Shown piece after piece: positions 46,428-59,758 of a stretch of DNA of 64,000 bases (position 1 is the stretch's first letter; every line of letters starts with the position of its first letter). The stretch comes from Talpa occidentalis (taxonomy: Eukaryota > Chordata > Mammalia > Eulipotyphla > Talpidae): positions 98,897,258 to 98,961,257 of the forward strand of contig NW_023605194.1 of the NCBI RefSeq assembly GCF_014898055.3. The letters are read 5' to 3'. Below the pieces are notes generated by a model, which saw only the letters and a list, made by a program, of their open reading frames with translations, ran no database searches and was not told where the DNA came from. Made by a program: the position numbers and the translations under genes.

Positions 46428-48335
46428 GGAGCAAAACAGCAAAAAAAGAAGAAATTATTCCTAAGTAATCTATGAAACATTTTAGTTTCTAAAGTAATTG
46501 TTACATCTAGTTTGCATTTATCTTCCAAATGGTAAAACAGATAAAAAACTGAAGCTCAGTATAAAATGAATGTCTCATTCCTGAATGCTAGACATTTTGA
46601 ATTAAACTTTTGAATTATTTCATTTCATTGTTCACAATATGAACTTACCCACAAAATCCTGACATTTCAACATTGCTCCAGGCTATATACAATATGTTTT
46701 AGAAACTAAACCAAAAACCCGAGTGGCCAGATACAATCAATCTGCCATTTGGAAAACTTTGATTCAGAAAATTAATAAATCAGGCAAGGCCAGGTTATTA
46801 ACGGGTCAGTTGGGAAAGGTGAGAGGGTTATCTATTTTGTGCAGTGGGGTCTCCAATCCAGTTGTTTATCTAGTTAATTCCCATATAAATGTTCACCATT
46901 CCCTTCAAAACAGACTCATAAAGAAAAACTTAAATTTTCACTGTACATTTATATTACCAAAAGTAAGATTGGCATAGGCAGCATTTACGAATGGACATTT
47001 GGGTTTTTAACATTGTTGTACATGTAATAACCCTCCAGTCCAAGGTGACAAGCAGACTCCATCCCCTTGCTGCCTTTTCTCTGGTCCGTGTGTACTGCCT
47101 CAAAATTCAGGGAAGGGGCCACTGTGTAGTGAAGACAGAGCAGTAAGGAGATTTGGCAGCTTCTAAATACTGAAGTCTCTTGCTCTGTGGGGAACTTAAA
47201 TGGCAAATATGAATGATGTGTTCTGTGAGATGATAGGCAAGCAATTTGAATTATATCAGCTAAAGAGTCCTCTAGTATTTCTCTGCCTCTATATTGCAGA
47301 GTAAGGACAGAAAAATTATTGTCATATACCCATTCATTTCCAAGCTATGTCAGATTTCCCAAACTCTTTTGAGCTCTGGGTAAGTTCGTTCTTAGGAAAC
47401 TCATAGCAAATAGGCACTGAGTGAGAAAGCATACAGTTAGTGGTCAGAAATCATGTTGGCAAACTGTATCTTTCTTCTGGAGTGCTTTCTTCTTGTCCTT
47501 TTGGATGTGAAGGAGCCTGACTGTGACTCAGTACCCCTGACTTGAGGGTTGATTCAGCTGCTCGGCCTGATTGGTTGGGTGCCCTGTTTGTTTTCTTTGC
47601 TCTGTGTGCATCTCTGTATGTTCTGTATGTTCCTGTATGTTCCTGTATGTTCACTTGAAGAGAATGACCTTGCCAGGACTACAGCCCTGGGCTTCTGTTC
47701 TTCACTCAGATGCACAAGGAGCGCTATGTCCCTGTCTACAACATGTAAAGACTGTTCTCTCCTTTTGTTTAACTGGAGATTCAAGATATGAAGTTATAAA
47801 TGTTTCTGATGACTATCTTCCAAAAAAATACCTAGAATTCTTAACATTTGTTTTCTGACCCACTGACTTCTAAAATACAAGACAAAAATCACATGGCCTA
47901 AATATTTGATGTTCAGCCCTCAATGAGTAAATAAAGTATTTTGTTGCCTTCTGTGAATTCCTTTACCAGCTAATTTGTTTCCTGTTGTTTTTGAAGCCTT
48001 GCACATATGTGCGTATAAAATTGAATGCATATTTTCCTTATTTCTGATGTAAATAGTCTATTTCTCCCTCTCCTGGCATCAATTTTATTTGCCTTCTAAA
48101 AAAGAAATCAATGAATTTATTTTTACTTTATTTTATTTAAAAAGACTCGTCTTAACCCCTTGCTTTGTGCTGTCATTCATCTATGTTATTTAGAGGTTAT
48201 ACTTATAAAAGAAAAATAATCACAGACTGAAATTCCATAGTAACTGAAGCATTAGGTCTTACTAAATAAAAAGAGGAAGGGAAGAATGATATAAAAAGTG
48301 AAAATAGGTATGAAACCATTATCAAAACCCCATTT
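46428..48335. other. Intronic DNA, with a short decamer repeat
   Basis: No gene recognised. At 47612-47652 four copies of a 9-10 base unit (CTGTATGTTC) are in tandem. The GC-richer patch 47460-47760 opens several frames of 67-95 codons on both strands but with no domain. Confidence 0.4.
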
Positions 48336-48597
48336 GGGCCTCCCCAATGACGCAGCGGGTTGAGTACAGTGCTGTGAAGCTGTCTGCAGCCTCTGCAGCT
48401 TGCGTTCGATTCCTGGCTGGCCAAGGCAATACCCACACAGCGCAGCAGACCTCTTCTGTCTTGCCTGCTGCTCCCCTCAGCAGTGTATTTCAATCAGTCC
48501 ACCTGTTCTGCTCCCACTCTGTCTCTGGTGAATCCTCTCACCCTCCCATGCCTCTAGCCTGTTCCCCAGTTCTTGTATAAATAAATAAATCTTTAAA
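48336..48597 (+). mobile_element. T+ SINE (type B)
   Basis: Complete copy, with head GGGCCTCCCCAATGACGCAG, box B CGTTCGATTCC, tail ATAAATAAATAAATCTTT and A run. No clear target duplication was found, so the ends are approximate. Confidence 0.92.
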
Positions 48598-48600
48598 AAA

Positions 48601-51600
48601 ACATTCTTTTTTCATGCATTTCACTCCTCCAGTATAATTCAAAATGATTCCATAAAGTTAAGAGAAAATATTAAAGAAATGAATATTTTAAGAGTGAACC
48701 AATTGGGATAGATATCAGGATCACCCAGGGAGATTGTGTACATGCTTTGTGTGTGTTTGCTAAGAAGGGAATACCCTTAATGGTGCCTCATTTTAGATAC
48801 ACTGAATCAACACTAGTGGTGCGCATGCTATAAATCCACTAATACTGGAGCCTGGTTTTACTTTGAATTTGTACTTGTTTTGCTATATCAGTTTAAAATT
48901 CCAGTCAAGAAAGAAAGGTATTATTTTCATCACCAATATATCTAATCACATAGATCATTCAATTTCATTTTTACAAAACTGCAAAATAAGATTCAATTTA
49001 TGCATTGTGCAAAGAATGAACAGTATCACCTCTAATTTACAAAGCACCCATGGAGTATATCAAGATAGTAACTAGTGGAAAAGTTTTTCTGTTCAGTCAT
49101 GTCTTACTGAATGCTAGCAATTGGCAGGCACTGGGCTAAACTGCTGGGCATTCTTTGCTTTTCTGCTGCCTACTACTGGAAGGAAACTTAGAGCCAAACA
49201 GGAAACATTAAATTCAACATCATAAATAATTCACTAGTCACTGTTTTAACCAATTTATCTAATAGTGAATTTATAAATCATGTCAGTGAAAGCAGAAATT
49301 TAATCCAATGTTATTTGATCTAGTTATAATTTTTATAATATTAATGATTAGAGTAATCCCCTATAAGAGTCTTATTTATTATAATTTTCAGCTAGTTTTT
49401 AATCCTTAAAATGACTAGTTTTCTCTCCCGGAGATTCTTCTAATCCAGTATAGAAAAAGACAATATGTTGGTCAGAAGTCTGGTTATTGATAGACAGCCA
49501 AAGCTCTATAAAGTCCCAATATACTTAGAAGAGGTTCATATGTAAACAGTTCTATAACATTACTTACCTTACTTTCAGCCTCAGGTGAAAGGAGACATTC
49601 TCTTACTGTCTGCCTCTCAGGGCTGATATGAGAATGAATATGAATAACTATTTTTAGTTTCATTGGGAATAGCAGCAAAACAACCACACATTTTTACTGA
49701 CTCTCTTTTTAGTCTAAAAAATGAAAATATTATTTTCTACATGCAAAGGGACCTTTAAGTTTATATAATTGTAGTAGAATATATTTTGTAGTCACCAATT
49801 CTAAAGAGATAAGTGTGAGAAAACCGTGAATTTTGGCCAGTTTTTCTTTGTGAGAATTATGGACAATATGACAATATTGTCATTAATAAGTTAGATTTTC
49901 CACTAGGATTTCTAGATTGTGACTTCTTTTGCAATGTTTTTACTTCTGCTGGGTATTAATCAGTTGACCATTTTTCTTACATTGCCTTTTTTCTAAAGCA
50001 GAAAGAGAATAAATGTCTGCATTGCTGTTTGGTAACCACTAATATTCTCCAAAAATATTTTTTGCAACCTTTAGATCTATAATGTAAATCACCAGGTTGC
50101 CCTAAAAATTACAAATTGACCTACAAAAAATTATCAAATCACTCTTCAATAATTTAGAGGAATTGAACTAGGTAAATTAATAGATATAGAAACTAAACTA
50201 GGGATTAAGATATTCAATCAGTTATTTTTGACATGTCATAAAACCATGTTATTTGTCAACTACTTCATTTATCTTCATTTCATGTCCATAAAAGTTTCAT
50301 AACAAAACAAAGACCTATCAGTGTTTGATGCATAGGGTGGACTCAAAACATTATCACATCCTATCTTCATTCATGATCAAAATTAATTTTACACTTATGT
50401 TATATAATAAAAGGTAACCCACTCTCATGGCCTCCACTGGAGGAGCATAGATGTGCATTCAACATCTGGATAACAAAATTAATTATAATTCGTGTTCATA
50501 TAAGAAGGGGTTATATGTGAACTGCTAAGAGCTAATCTACGTAATTTCACTGAAATTCCTAAATCAGGGAAAAATAATGCTGTGAGAAAAAATTAATCAA
50601 CATGATCAATTATTGCGTAAATTTGAGTGAATACATAGGGAGTTGTATTCATTCCATAATTAGAATTAAATAGTTTATAAATTAAGAAGGGGTAGATGTT
50701 CAAAGGTAATTCCTTCATGTAATGTAAAATTCTATGTATGAGAAGTTTTGCACAAAAAAAAATGTAATAAGGTAAAACCTCTGATAAATTAACAACTTTT
50801 CTCTGTAACAACTGAGAGTCAGCAAAATATGTTCTGTATTGTTATAAAGTCAGAAAAGAAAAAATACATCCAAGTATACTGAGACTGAGTGTTTATAGCA
50901 CCAAAAATGAATGGGGTCAAATTTTACTCTTTCACATATGACAAATTTCAGTCCCTTGACACCTAATTTAGGACAGGTGTCCACTGTACAGCCATGCAGC
51001 CTTTAGTTCTTACTATGAACATATTTGTAATTCAGTACTGACTCCACATAATCTGAATGGATGGAGTTGAAAAATTGCTACATCAAAAAAGCAGAGAAGT
51101 TGTCAGTGGGAATTCTTGAGCAGGAAAGACTGGAAAGCACAGAAACATAGAAAAAGACTATAGCATCTCATAGCTCTAAGGATAGACTCTTCCAAGTGGA
51201 AAAATAACCTTTTTCTCTAAAAATGCCCTATATGGAAACTTAATTTTAATAAATACTTAGGTGGATCCTGAAATTAATTTATAGGTTATATTTTAATATA
51301 TTTAATGTATGTTTGCATTATACATATGCGTAAATAAAAAAGCATACTGTCAATATAAACATATGTGTGATGTAGTTAATGTAAATATAAAAATTAAATA
51401 AGGCTAGATTTTTTATTTAAATACATATAACTTAATTAAATGTATATAGCACATATGTATATGCATGACTGCTGAGTGATATTAAGTGTTATGAAATTAT
51501 CAAAAACTGAGTCTGTGTACTAGTTAATTCTAACTTGTTAATATTTTTATATGCTTTTTGGTAATTCCATCACCTCAAGTTATAGTTTAAGCTTATTTCT

Positions 51601-52189
51601 ACTCTTCCAGATATTGTGATATTAGAACTTTATTCCCTAAATAAAGACTTAAATTACATTAAAGGGTTTTATAATTATTAAGTTTCTTTAGAAAGAGACC
51701 AAATTATCTAAATTGGTTACAATTTCTTTTTCTCAATTTTTGTTGAGCCAATAAATTTTGGCTCAAAAATGCATTGATTGTCTTTTATTAAATTTAGAAT
51801 ACCGAAATGTAATTTTCCTGGAGACTTGTCATTATTTTATCATTTCTATCATTAGATTCCTTAAGGTTACATTATTTCAGCAAATTTTAATTATTTCTGA
51901 TCATTCTGCTTTGTAAATGTTTATGCTCTAGCAGTGATAATGATAAAATGGTGGAATCAGGATGGAAAAGTATCTATTTAGTTAATCATCTAAGACTAAT
52001 TTAATGACCACTGATATGGTTTACAAAACAGCAATAATGGTTTCTATTTGATGATAACCTAGATTTAATTAGGAAATTGTTTTTGCTGTAAAATTGGGAA
52101 AGTCATAGCTCTAAGTCTTTACTATCATGATCTATACCTATTTTTCATTAGATAAAATTCAAGTAGTGGACAGAGAAAGGAGTATGAAA
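48601..52189. other. Intronic DNA, no gene recognised
   Basis: About 3.6 kb of AT-rich sequence without confident repeats. Short open frames only. Confidence 0.4.
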
Positions 52190-52390
52190 TTTATTAAACA
52201 TGAGTGTAGATTCTGGTTCTGCCACTTATCACCTACCTGATCCATGTAAACTTTCTATGTTTAAACTCACTGACACTCAGTTTCTTCATCTGTAACATAA
52301 GGGCAATATTGTCTTCCTTTCTGGGTGTCTCTGAGGTTGCCTATACATAGCAACTGGCAAAGCAGCTAGCATTGTAGTTGTATTTTTGAC
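52190..52390 (-). repeat. MIR SINE, reverse orientation
   Basis: On the plus strand: TTCTGGTTCTGCCACTTATC, CTCAGTTTCTTCATCTGTAA, CATAAGGGCAATATTGTC and TGTCTCTGAGGTTGCC match antisense MIR in order. Confidence 0.8.
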
Positions 52391-53080
52391 ACAAATGACC
52401 GCCATCCAAATATTTCCAGAGCTCTTAGATAATAAAGAAACATAAAGGAAATTCTTCACCTATTCACTTAATCTTTCCATTTTTGGTGGCCTAAAGAAAA
52501 TGAAGTGAGACTATTTGTGTTGACAGTTTAATGGATTTGAGAGTAGCTGAGTAAGAGGAGAGAACTGCAAGTAGTTACTCTGTTTTATAGACTTCACAGT
52601 TTATAAGACGTTTTTTCCACCAATATCCATGAATGAAATTCAAGATGCCACAAATCATCTGAAGTTTCATGTAAAATTCTATGTGAAGTGTTTGTTTTTA
52701 TGGAGGAAGGAGTCACAAATCCCCATGTTCTCTCAATGACAGCTGTGACTTTCACACCTCAAACAACTAACTGCTTGAAACCCACCACCTGGTTTTACCC
52801 TACCTATTGGCAAATAGTTGACAGTGGTGTTTTTAACAGATACTCTTGCATTTTTCCCATTGTGTGTACATGCTGCAGAACATAGAAATGATTATAGGGC
52901 AGGAAACTTTTAGAATGGCAGTTCAACAAGGAAGAGGAGTGAGCCTTCTTTGTGATAAAAAATCATGTGACCCAGTGCAGAGTGGAAATTCCTGAAAAGG
53001 GATGCAAGCCTTCTTTCTTGTAGTTATATATTCCTTTTCAGTCCTGTTAGAGAACTCAAATGATAAAATGATTTGCATCT
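52391..53080. other. Intronic DNA, no gene recognised
   Basis: A 65-codon plus frame at 52688-52885 has no recognisable domain. Confidence 0.4.
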
Positions 53081-53099
53081 AAGAAATTTAAAGTTGAGG

Positions 53100-53366
53100 G
53101 CCTCCCTGGTGGCGCATGGGGTTAAGCACCACACTATGAAGCAATCCAAAGCTTCTGCAGCACCAGTTCAATCACTGGCCGGCCAGGGAGCAACCCCCTG
53201 GTGCAGCACACCTCTCCTGACTCTCCCGCTGCTCCCCTCAGCAGTGTATTTCAGTCACTCTGCCTGTTCTGTTCCCCACTCTGTCTCTGGTGAATCCTCT
53301 CATCCGCCGCATCTCTGGCCTGTACCCCAGCTCTTGTATGCATAAATAAATAAATGTTAAAAAAAA
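53100..53366 (+). mobile_element. T+ SINE (type B)
   Basis: Complete copy ending TGCATAAATAAATAAATGTT plus A tail, so the TCTT terminator is mutated. A 19-bp target duplication (AAGAAATTTAAAGTTGAGG) at 53081-53099 and 53367-53385 has one mismatch. Confidence 0.95.
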
Positions 53367-53385
53367 AAGAAATTTTAAGTTGAGG

Positions 53386-53992
53386 ACATAGGTAAAAAAT
53401 AAATAAGAGGGTAAATGAAAAGTTTTTAAAAGTACTTGTAAATTGTAAAAATATCCATGCAAAATTATGCTTTTATTAATTTTATCTAATGACTCATTAA
53501 TCTGCCAATTTCCTTTCATGTCTGGTGCCAGTAGCGTTATGAGGATGTGAAGTTACCAGAGAGAAACTTATTCTGTGCTTCTTTTTGCCAAAGGAACTTC
53601 TGTTTTGTGACAACAGAAGTGCAGATGGTACTTTCCCAAGGTGGGATTGTAACTGAGTGGTTCTATTTTCTGAGCTAGTAAAAGAGAAATTGGTTCCCAG
53701 GGCTTTGCCAATAAGTAAGAGATTTAGAATTTGACGCTGTAATTTTCCACATCTATGGTGTTTTGTTCTATAAAGGACAGCTTTTAATTTGTAGGATTTT
53801 TACTCATTTCTCAATGAAATTGAAAAATCAGAGAAAATCTAAAATTATAAGTAGTCACTCTCTAAATCTAACAAAATTTCCTAATTTTTAGTTTGCATTC
53901 TTTGACCTTTAAAATTTCTATCCCATATTTTGTGATTTACTTCATAATGTGAGTATTTTAACTTACCACAAATTTATCAGCTTGACTATTTG
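53386..53992. other. Intronic DNA, no gene recognised
   Basis: Nothing recognisable. Confidence 0.4.
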
Positions 53993-54001
53993 ACATTGTT
54001 T

Positions 54002-54271
54002 ATTTTTTTTAAAGATTTATTTATTTATACAACAACTGTGGTACAGGCCAGAGGCACAGGAGAGTAAGAGAATTCACCAGAGACAGAGTGGGGAGCAGAA
54101 CAGGCAGACAGACAGGAAGCATTGGTGAGGGAAGCAGCAGGCAAGGCAGGAGAGATCTATTGCACCATGGGGGTGTCTCCCTGGCTGGCTGGGACTTGAA
54201 CCCATGCTGCAGGGCCTGAGAACAGCCCCACAGCACTGCACTCAACCCACTGTGCCACCAGGGAGGCCCCA
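54002..54271 (-). mobile_element. T+ SINE (type B)
   Basis: Reverse orientation, complete, ending GTGCCACCAGGGAGGCCCC. Target duplication ACATTGTTT at 53993-54001 and 54272-54280. Confidence 0.93.
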
Positions 54272-54294
54272 ACATTGTTTGCATTTAATATTAT

Positions 54295-55195
54295 TCTACA
54301 AATATTTATTGAGTTCCTGCTATTGCCATCCCTTATTGGGCATTGACTATATATAGCTCTTTACCTCACATCTAATTGGGAAATAGTCATGAATTAAATA
54401 ACCAAGCACACAAAATTATAAAATTGAAATTGTGATGGGTGCTAGAGAAGAGTGGTGATTGTGGTAAAGTGCATGTAATTAGAAAATGAGGCAGTATTAA
54501 AGAAGTGACACTTGTGTTAACATCTGAAGGGTAAGAGTTAATTGAACAGTGTGTCCAATAATGAGGAAACTATGTGCAGACACTCAAGATGATAACAATT
54601 ATAGTGTATACAGTGTGTAGCAGGTATGAAGAGAGCCAGTGAAATTGGAGCAGAAAATGCTGATCAACTACTGCACAAGCTGAAGCTGGAGAATAGGGCC
54701 TCGACCATGCTGGACAGGGCAGGGCTCAGTCAATGAACTTTCTTATTATTCCATGAGCAATAAAGAATGTTAAGTTAGTAGGTAACATGGCTACATTATT
54801 TTTGTTTGTTTTTTAAGTTTAGTTATTTGTACAGAAAATGAAATGTGACAAAAGATGTAAGTAAACTACTTAGAAGTCTTTTTCAATATCCCAGGAAAGA
54901 GATGATGGACTAGAATTCATGAGAGGTGGTGTTGGAAATTGAAAGTATATGGGAATGAAATGTGTAATGTCAGCTTTACAGACTTTAATGACAGATTGAA
55001 TGCAGAATGAGAGGGAGAGAGGAGGTCAAGCCAGCCTGGGTTTCCAGCTTGCATCATTTGGTGAGGGGCCGCTACTGTTAAAAGCACAGAACACTAGAAT
55101 AGAGCGAGATTGGGTAGCATGTGCAGAAGATAGTAAAATTTGTTAGTTACTATGAGTTGGAGGACATTATGAACATCTTAAATAAGATGCCAACA
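54295..55195 (-). repeat. Long L2 LINE copy, reverse orientation
   Basis: The plus strand runs through antisense L2: AAATATTTATTGAGTTCCTG, GATGGGTGCTAGAGAAGAG, GTGACACTTGTGTTAACATC, then AGAGATGATGGACTAG and GAGAGGGAGAGAGGAGGTCA. It is collinear over about 0.9 kb, unusually long for this window. Confidence 0.7.
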
Positions 55196-55449
55196 GACAT
55201 CAATAAATTATTTTCAGTTTAAGGAGTGTTCTGAGTTAGAGACATGGTTTTTTTGTTTGTTTGTTTTTTGTCACTGAATCTGTTTGTGAGTATGAATGAT
55301 GCTCCTAGTGAGAAAGAATAAAAAGAGAAAATGAGAAGGCCTGGAAAGTTCTGAAGTTTAGTGGTCAACAGGGTGATCTGTTATCTTTCTGTTTCATGTT
55401 ATTTTCTCTTAAAAAGAAAACAAATTAAAACATTCAATAATATGCAACA

Positions 55450-55625
55450 GGTTTGGAGTCAGAAAAACCTGACTCATAATCTGTTTTTACCATGTTGCTG
55501 TGGGGTTTGCCCAAGTTAGTTGGGTCCTCTGAACCTCAGTTTCCTCATTGATAGGTCATCATCACATATACTACCAACATTGCTGGGAGAGTTGAGGTGT
55601 TTGGCAAAGGAACTGCTCAGTAACA
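55450..55625 (-). repeat. MIR SINE, reverse orientation
   Basis: TTGGAGTCAGAAAAACCTGA, TTTGCCCAAGTTAGTTGGG and GAACCTCAGTTTCCTCATTG follow antisense MIR. Confidence 0.8.
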
Positions 55626-55646
55626 TCTCACAAGGTTTTGCAGTAT

Positions 55647-55844
55647 AGGGCCTCCCTGGTGGCCTAGGGGTTAAGTCCCAGTGATATAACTGCTACAGCC
55701 TGAGTTCAATCCCTGGCCAGGCAGCTCACCCATACATGGCACAGCAGACCTCTCCTGTCTCTCCCACTGCTCCCCTCAGCAGTCTATTTCAGTAAGTCTG
55801 CCTGTTCTGCTCCCCACTCTACTCCTCACTCTGGTGAATCCCTT
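55647..55844 (+). mobile_element. T+ SINE (type B), 3' end replaced by microsatellite
   Basis: Head GGGCCTCCCTGGTGGC and box B-like AGTTCAATCCC lead to CACTCTGGTGAATCCC. The usual TCTCACCC segment is then replaced by a TC/CA repeat, and the AATAAA tail is absent. Confidence 0.88.
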
Positions 55845-55915
55845 CTCTCTCTCTCGCTCTCTCTCTCTGTCTCTCTCTCTCTCTCACACACATACACACA
55901 CATACACACACATAG
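55845..55915. repeat. (TC)n(CA)n compound microsatellite
   Basis: About 40 bases of TC/CT repeat followed by about 30 bases of CACACA/CATACA. It probably grew from the TCTCAC motif of the SINE body. Confidence 0.93.
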
Positions 55916-56939
55916 CATCCTATAGAAGCAGATAACACCATCCCTTACCTCAGTGTTGTCACAATTACTTATGCCTCTTCAAACACACTCTGACACAGTT
56001 TTACAAATATGTATGTGTAAAAATTGTACTAGAATCATCTACTCATTATAAATAGTATAAACTAATAAATTATCATTAAGGACCTTTTGTTACCGTATCC
56101 AGTCAAGAAGGGGAAACTATGTGAAGATAAAGAGTTTTAGTTGAGCCACATTATTTTATAAAATCTCTCTAAAGTATTAGTTTACTTGTCTCATGTGGTC
56201 TCTGTGGTTTCTTTGAAGATCAATGTAATGCATGGTCATAATCTGCCAAAGAGCACAGAGGATGATATGAGAAGTAAACTCTTGCTTATTGATCAGCCTC
56301 AGGCTTTATTCCTTTTTCCCAGCCAACTTTTCAATGCCTTCACAGCAGTTTAGATGTAATTACAAACATCTGGTCCCCTTAGTTTTACAGTGTTATTGCT
56401 CAAGCTCCAGACATTCTTTGTGGAAGTACCATTTTATTGTTCATTTAGTAGAAATGAGGCAACTCTGAGTGCAATATGGTTGCTGAGAAATAAGTAATTT
56501 CTGGCTACCCATAGAGACAATGTTTACTACTTTTTTCTTGGTAAATACATGTGCATTTTCCCTGAACATAGTACTTAAAGATAGTATTTACTTTATTTCC
56601 ACTCATAAAAAGGGAACATGAAGAGAGCTAAGAGGATTGAAAAAGATGTATGCTGTTTTTATTTTCATTTGGTTGGCACATTTCCCCACATATCTTAATT
56701 AAATATTAAACAGTTGCTGTGATTTTTCTTAAGGAAGAACTAGTTTTTTACTGGAATAACTAGGTACAATATTTTGGTATTTTATACAATCTACATAGAC
56801 CCAGCATTAAAATTATTAACATTCTTAGAAGATTTAGATAGCTCTAAATCCTTTGACATTGATGAAAAAAAGGGTTTTACAGTAGAGAATCATAAAAACA
56901 CAAAATGATCAACTTTGGCAAGACCACATTGCACTGGGC
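55916..56939. other. Intronic DNA, no gene recognised
   Basis: AT-rich unique-looking sequence. Confidence 0.4.
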
Positions 56940-57525
56940 CTGGTATGAGATGTGTTTGTGTCCCCTAGGAGTAGAATTGCTGGGTCATACGTCAGATCCA
57001 TTTTTAATGTTTTGATGCATTCCCATCAACAGGGTAAGAAGGTGCCTTTTTTTCTACACCCTCGCCAGCACTTGTTTTTGGTCTTTTAATATGGGCCATT
57101 CTCACAGATGTGAGATGGTATCTCATTGTGGTTTGGATTTGCATTTTCCTGATGATAATTGATAATGAAATTTTTTCATATTCCTATTGTCCATCTGTGT
57201 ATCTTCTTTGGAGAAGTGCCTGTTTAACCCTCTGCCCATTTTTTGGTTGGGTTGTTTTTTAGGTTTTTTTTTTTATTGCATTGTATAAGCTCTTTGTAGC
57301 TCTTCAACATTGGTCTTTTGTCAGATGTATGGTGGGCAAATATGTTCTCCCCTACTTTAGGGTCTCTTCATTTTGGTTAATGTCTCTTTTGCTGTACAGA
57401 AGCTTTATAGTTTGATGTATTCCCACTTGTTTATATTCTCCTTTGTTTTAGTCCTCAAAGATGTTTTTGACCTTTATGTCATGGAGTGTTTTGTCTATGT
57501 TTTTGGGGGAAGTGATATTCATAGT
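56940..57525 (-). mobile_element. L1 ORF2 C-terminal fragment, reverse orientation
   Basis: Antisense L1 motifs occur in order: GTAGAATTGCTGGGTCATAC, CCTCGCCAGCACTTGTT, GATGTGAGATGGTATCTCAT, GCATTTTCCTGATGATAA, CTCTGCCCATTTTTTG and CTTTTGCTGTACAGAAGC. Decayed, without the 3' UTR. Confidence 0.85.
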
Positions 57526-58821
57526 GATCACTTAACCATGGAGAAATTACTTTGTAAGCGTCATATTTTATATTTGTATTCTGCTTAAATAGTAAAAATT
57601 ATTCAAAAACATTTTATTAAATGACTAATATTTCAGATTTATAAAAATAATAATGAAAAATTTTACTTGGTTATTTCTAATTTTAAACTCAAATAGTATA
57701 TTGGTCCATAAGTGATTTTTTTATTTGTTTGTTTAGAATGAGAATTTCAATTTTAACTTAAAAAAATTTATACCATCTTGGAAAGGTTTGCCTTTGAAAT
57801 GTGCTGAAGAATCAGGGAACACTGAACACTTGGACATCATAAACCCAGGAAGTTTTAGACTACAGAGAGAAATGGATTTACCCATAGACTTTCATGTTAG
57901 AGACCAGAGAAACAGAAACTGATTAAAAAAAAAAAATTCAGCTACAGTTGGTCTATACAAAACTGCATGTAATTAAGAAATTCAATTTGTGAGTTTGGAC
58001 AGGTGTATACACTAATATTACTATGACTGCAATAACATATCCACCATCTCCAAAAATTTCTGCATGTCCCTTTTATATTTTGGGGTGTTTTTTGCTTGTG
58101 TGTGTTAAGAGCACTCAACAAGAGATCTACCATTGTAGCACAGTACCTGACTTTTAATTACAGGTTCAAGGTTACACAGCATATCTCTGACACTTGTATA
58201 AGTGTAACTTTATACCCAGAACCTAATTAATTTTAATAGAAGTTTGAATTTGCTTCTTTGTAAAAGAACATTGAAGTTAAAAACAAAATAGACATTAAGG
58301 ACAAATCCAGAATATTATTGGGCATTCTTAAATTTATTTGTGATTTAAAATTTTTGAAAATACTTAAATTAAAAAAAATTCAATACTTAAATATTGCTAA
58401 TGATCTCATATCAGCCAAGAGTGAAGGCATTCTGGGACCTAATAAGTGAGCTTTCCCATCCTCCTCTTGTTCCTGCATTGAGCACAGCCTCAGCAACCTG
58501 GGAGATCTACATCAGAGATGCAGTCTACACTTTACAAGGGTAATCCTTGAGACTGACGTCAAAAAGCTTCAATTATTGAGCGCCTTAGTTAGCAGTCTTA
58601 CCCAGTTCCATCTTGATGGTCAAGCTTTCAAACTCGAGGCATCTCCCAATCTGATAACTTATGCTGAGAACATTTCCAGTGACACCATTTATATTAAAAA
58701 AAAAAAAAAACCTACCCAAGGAAATCCAAAGACAATAAAAATAACTGAGTTTTATACTGACCGAACTCCATGAAAATTTATAGTGTTGCTTTCATCACTT
58801 CATTATTTATACAATGCAAAT
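57526..58821. other. Intronic DNA, no gene recognised
   Basis: AT-rich. A 65-codon plus frame at 58576-58773 runs through an A run and has no recognisable features. Confidence 0.4.
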
Positions 58822-58839
58822 CAGTCCTTCACATTTTTA

Positions 58840-59120
58840 TTGTTTTTATTTTTTTAAAAAATCTATTTATTTATGCATACAAGAGCTGGGGTACAGGCCA
58901 GAGGTGCGGGGGTGGGGGGGGTGAGAGGATTCACCAGAAACAGAGTGGGGAACAGAACAGGCAGACTAACTGAAATATATGTTGAGGAGAGCAGCAGGCG
59001 AGACAGGAGAAGTCTACCTGTAGGTTTCTCCCTGGCCAGCCGGGGATCGAACTCGTGCTGCAGAGGCTGTGGATTGCTTCATAGTGTGGTGCCTAACCCC
59101 TTGCACCACCAGGGAGGCCC
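58840..59120 (-). mobile_element. T+ SINE (type B)
   Basis: Reverse orientation, complete, with a G-rich patch (GGGGGTGGGGGGGG) near 58907 and box B complement GGGATCGAACTC. Target duplication of 18 bases (CAGTCCTT..CATTTTTA) at 58822-58839 and 59121-59138, one mismatch. Confidence 0.95.
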
Positions 59121-59138
59121 CAGTCCTTAACATTTTTA

Positions 59139-59744
59139 AATTATATTTTTGTTTTAATATTTTAATGAAAAGTGACCACATGCACTATATGTTTGAGTTT
59201 AATATAACTTATATGTGTGTCTATGCATGCATATGTGATACATAAAAGTAAACAAAAAGAAAAGAAGAAATTATATCTTTGCACATGATAATCTCAGTAG
59301 ATACCATTTGCCTCAAGTAATGCTGGCTTTCAATATAAATCGTGACCTTTTCCTCTGAATTATTCCGAAGTCATGGAGAACTTCATAATGGAGTGAACCA
59401 AACAGCAAATTAACATTTTCAGTTCTTGTGGAGATATTCCCTTACCAAAGAGATGGGCAGAAATGGTATTATGACTAAAGTGCAGTTTTGAAATAAATAG
59501 AAAATGTGTGAAGTATTATAGATGTCATTATAAAATGCAAATATTACAGCAGAATGGTTTAGACATTGAGGTTTCAGCTGGGTTTTTCTTGGAGCTATTA
59601 CTTTATAAACAGGTGAAAAATTTTATTCTTGCTATAGTCAGCCACTTTGCATAACCCATTGCTCTGCTAGTCTTACACAAATCATAATCCTTTCTAAGGT
59701 TTCCCAGAGAATATATAGTACTGGCCTCAATAAAATCATTTTTT
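59139..59744. other. Intronic DNA, no gene recognised
   Basis: Nothing recognisable. Confidence 0.4.
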
Positions 59745-59758
59745 AATTTTATATTTTA

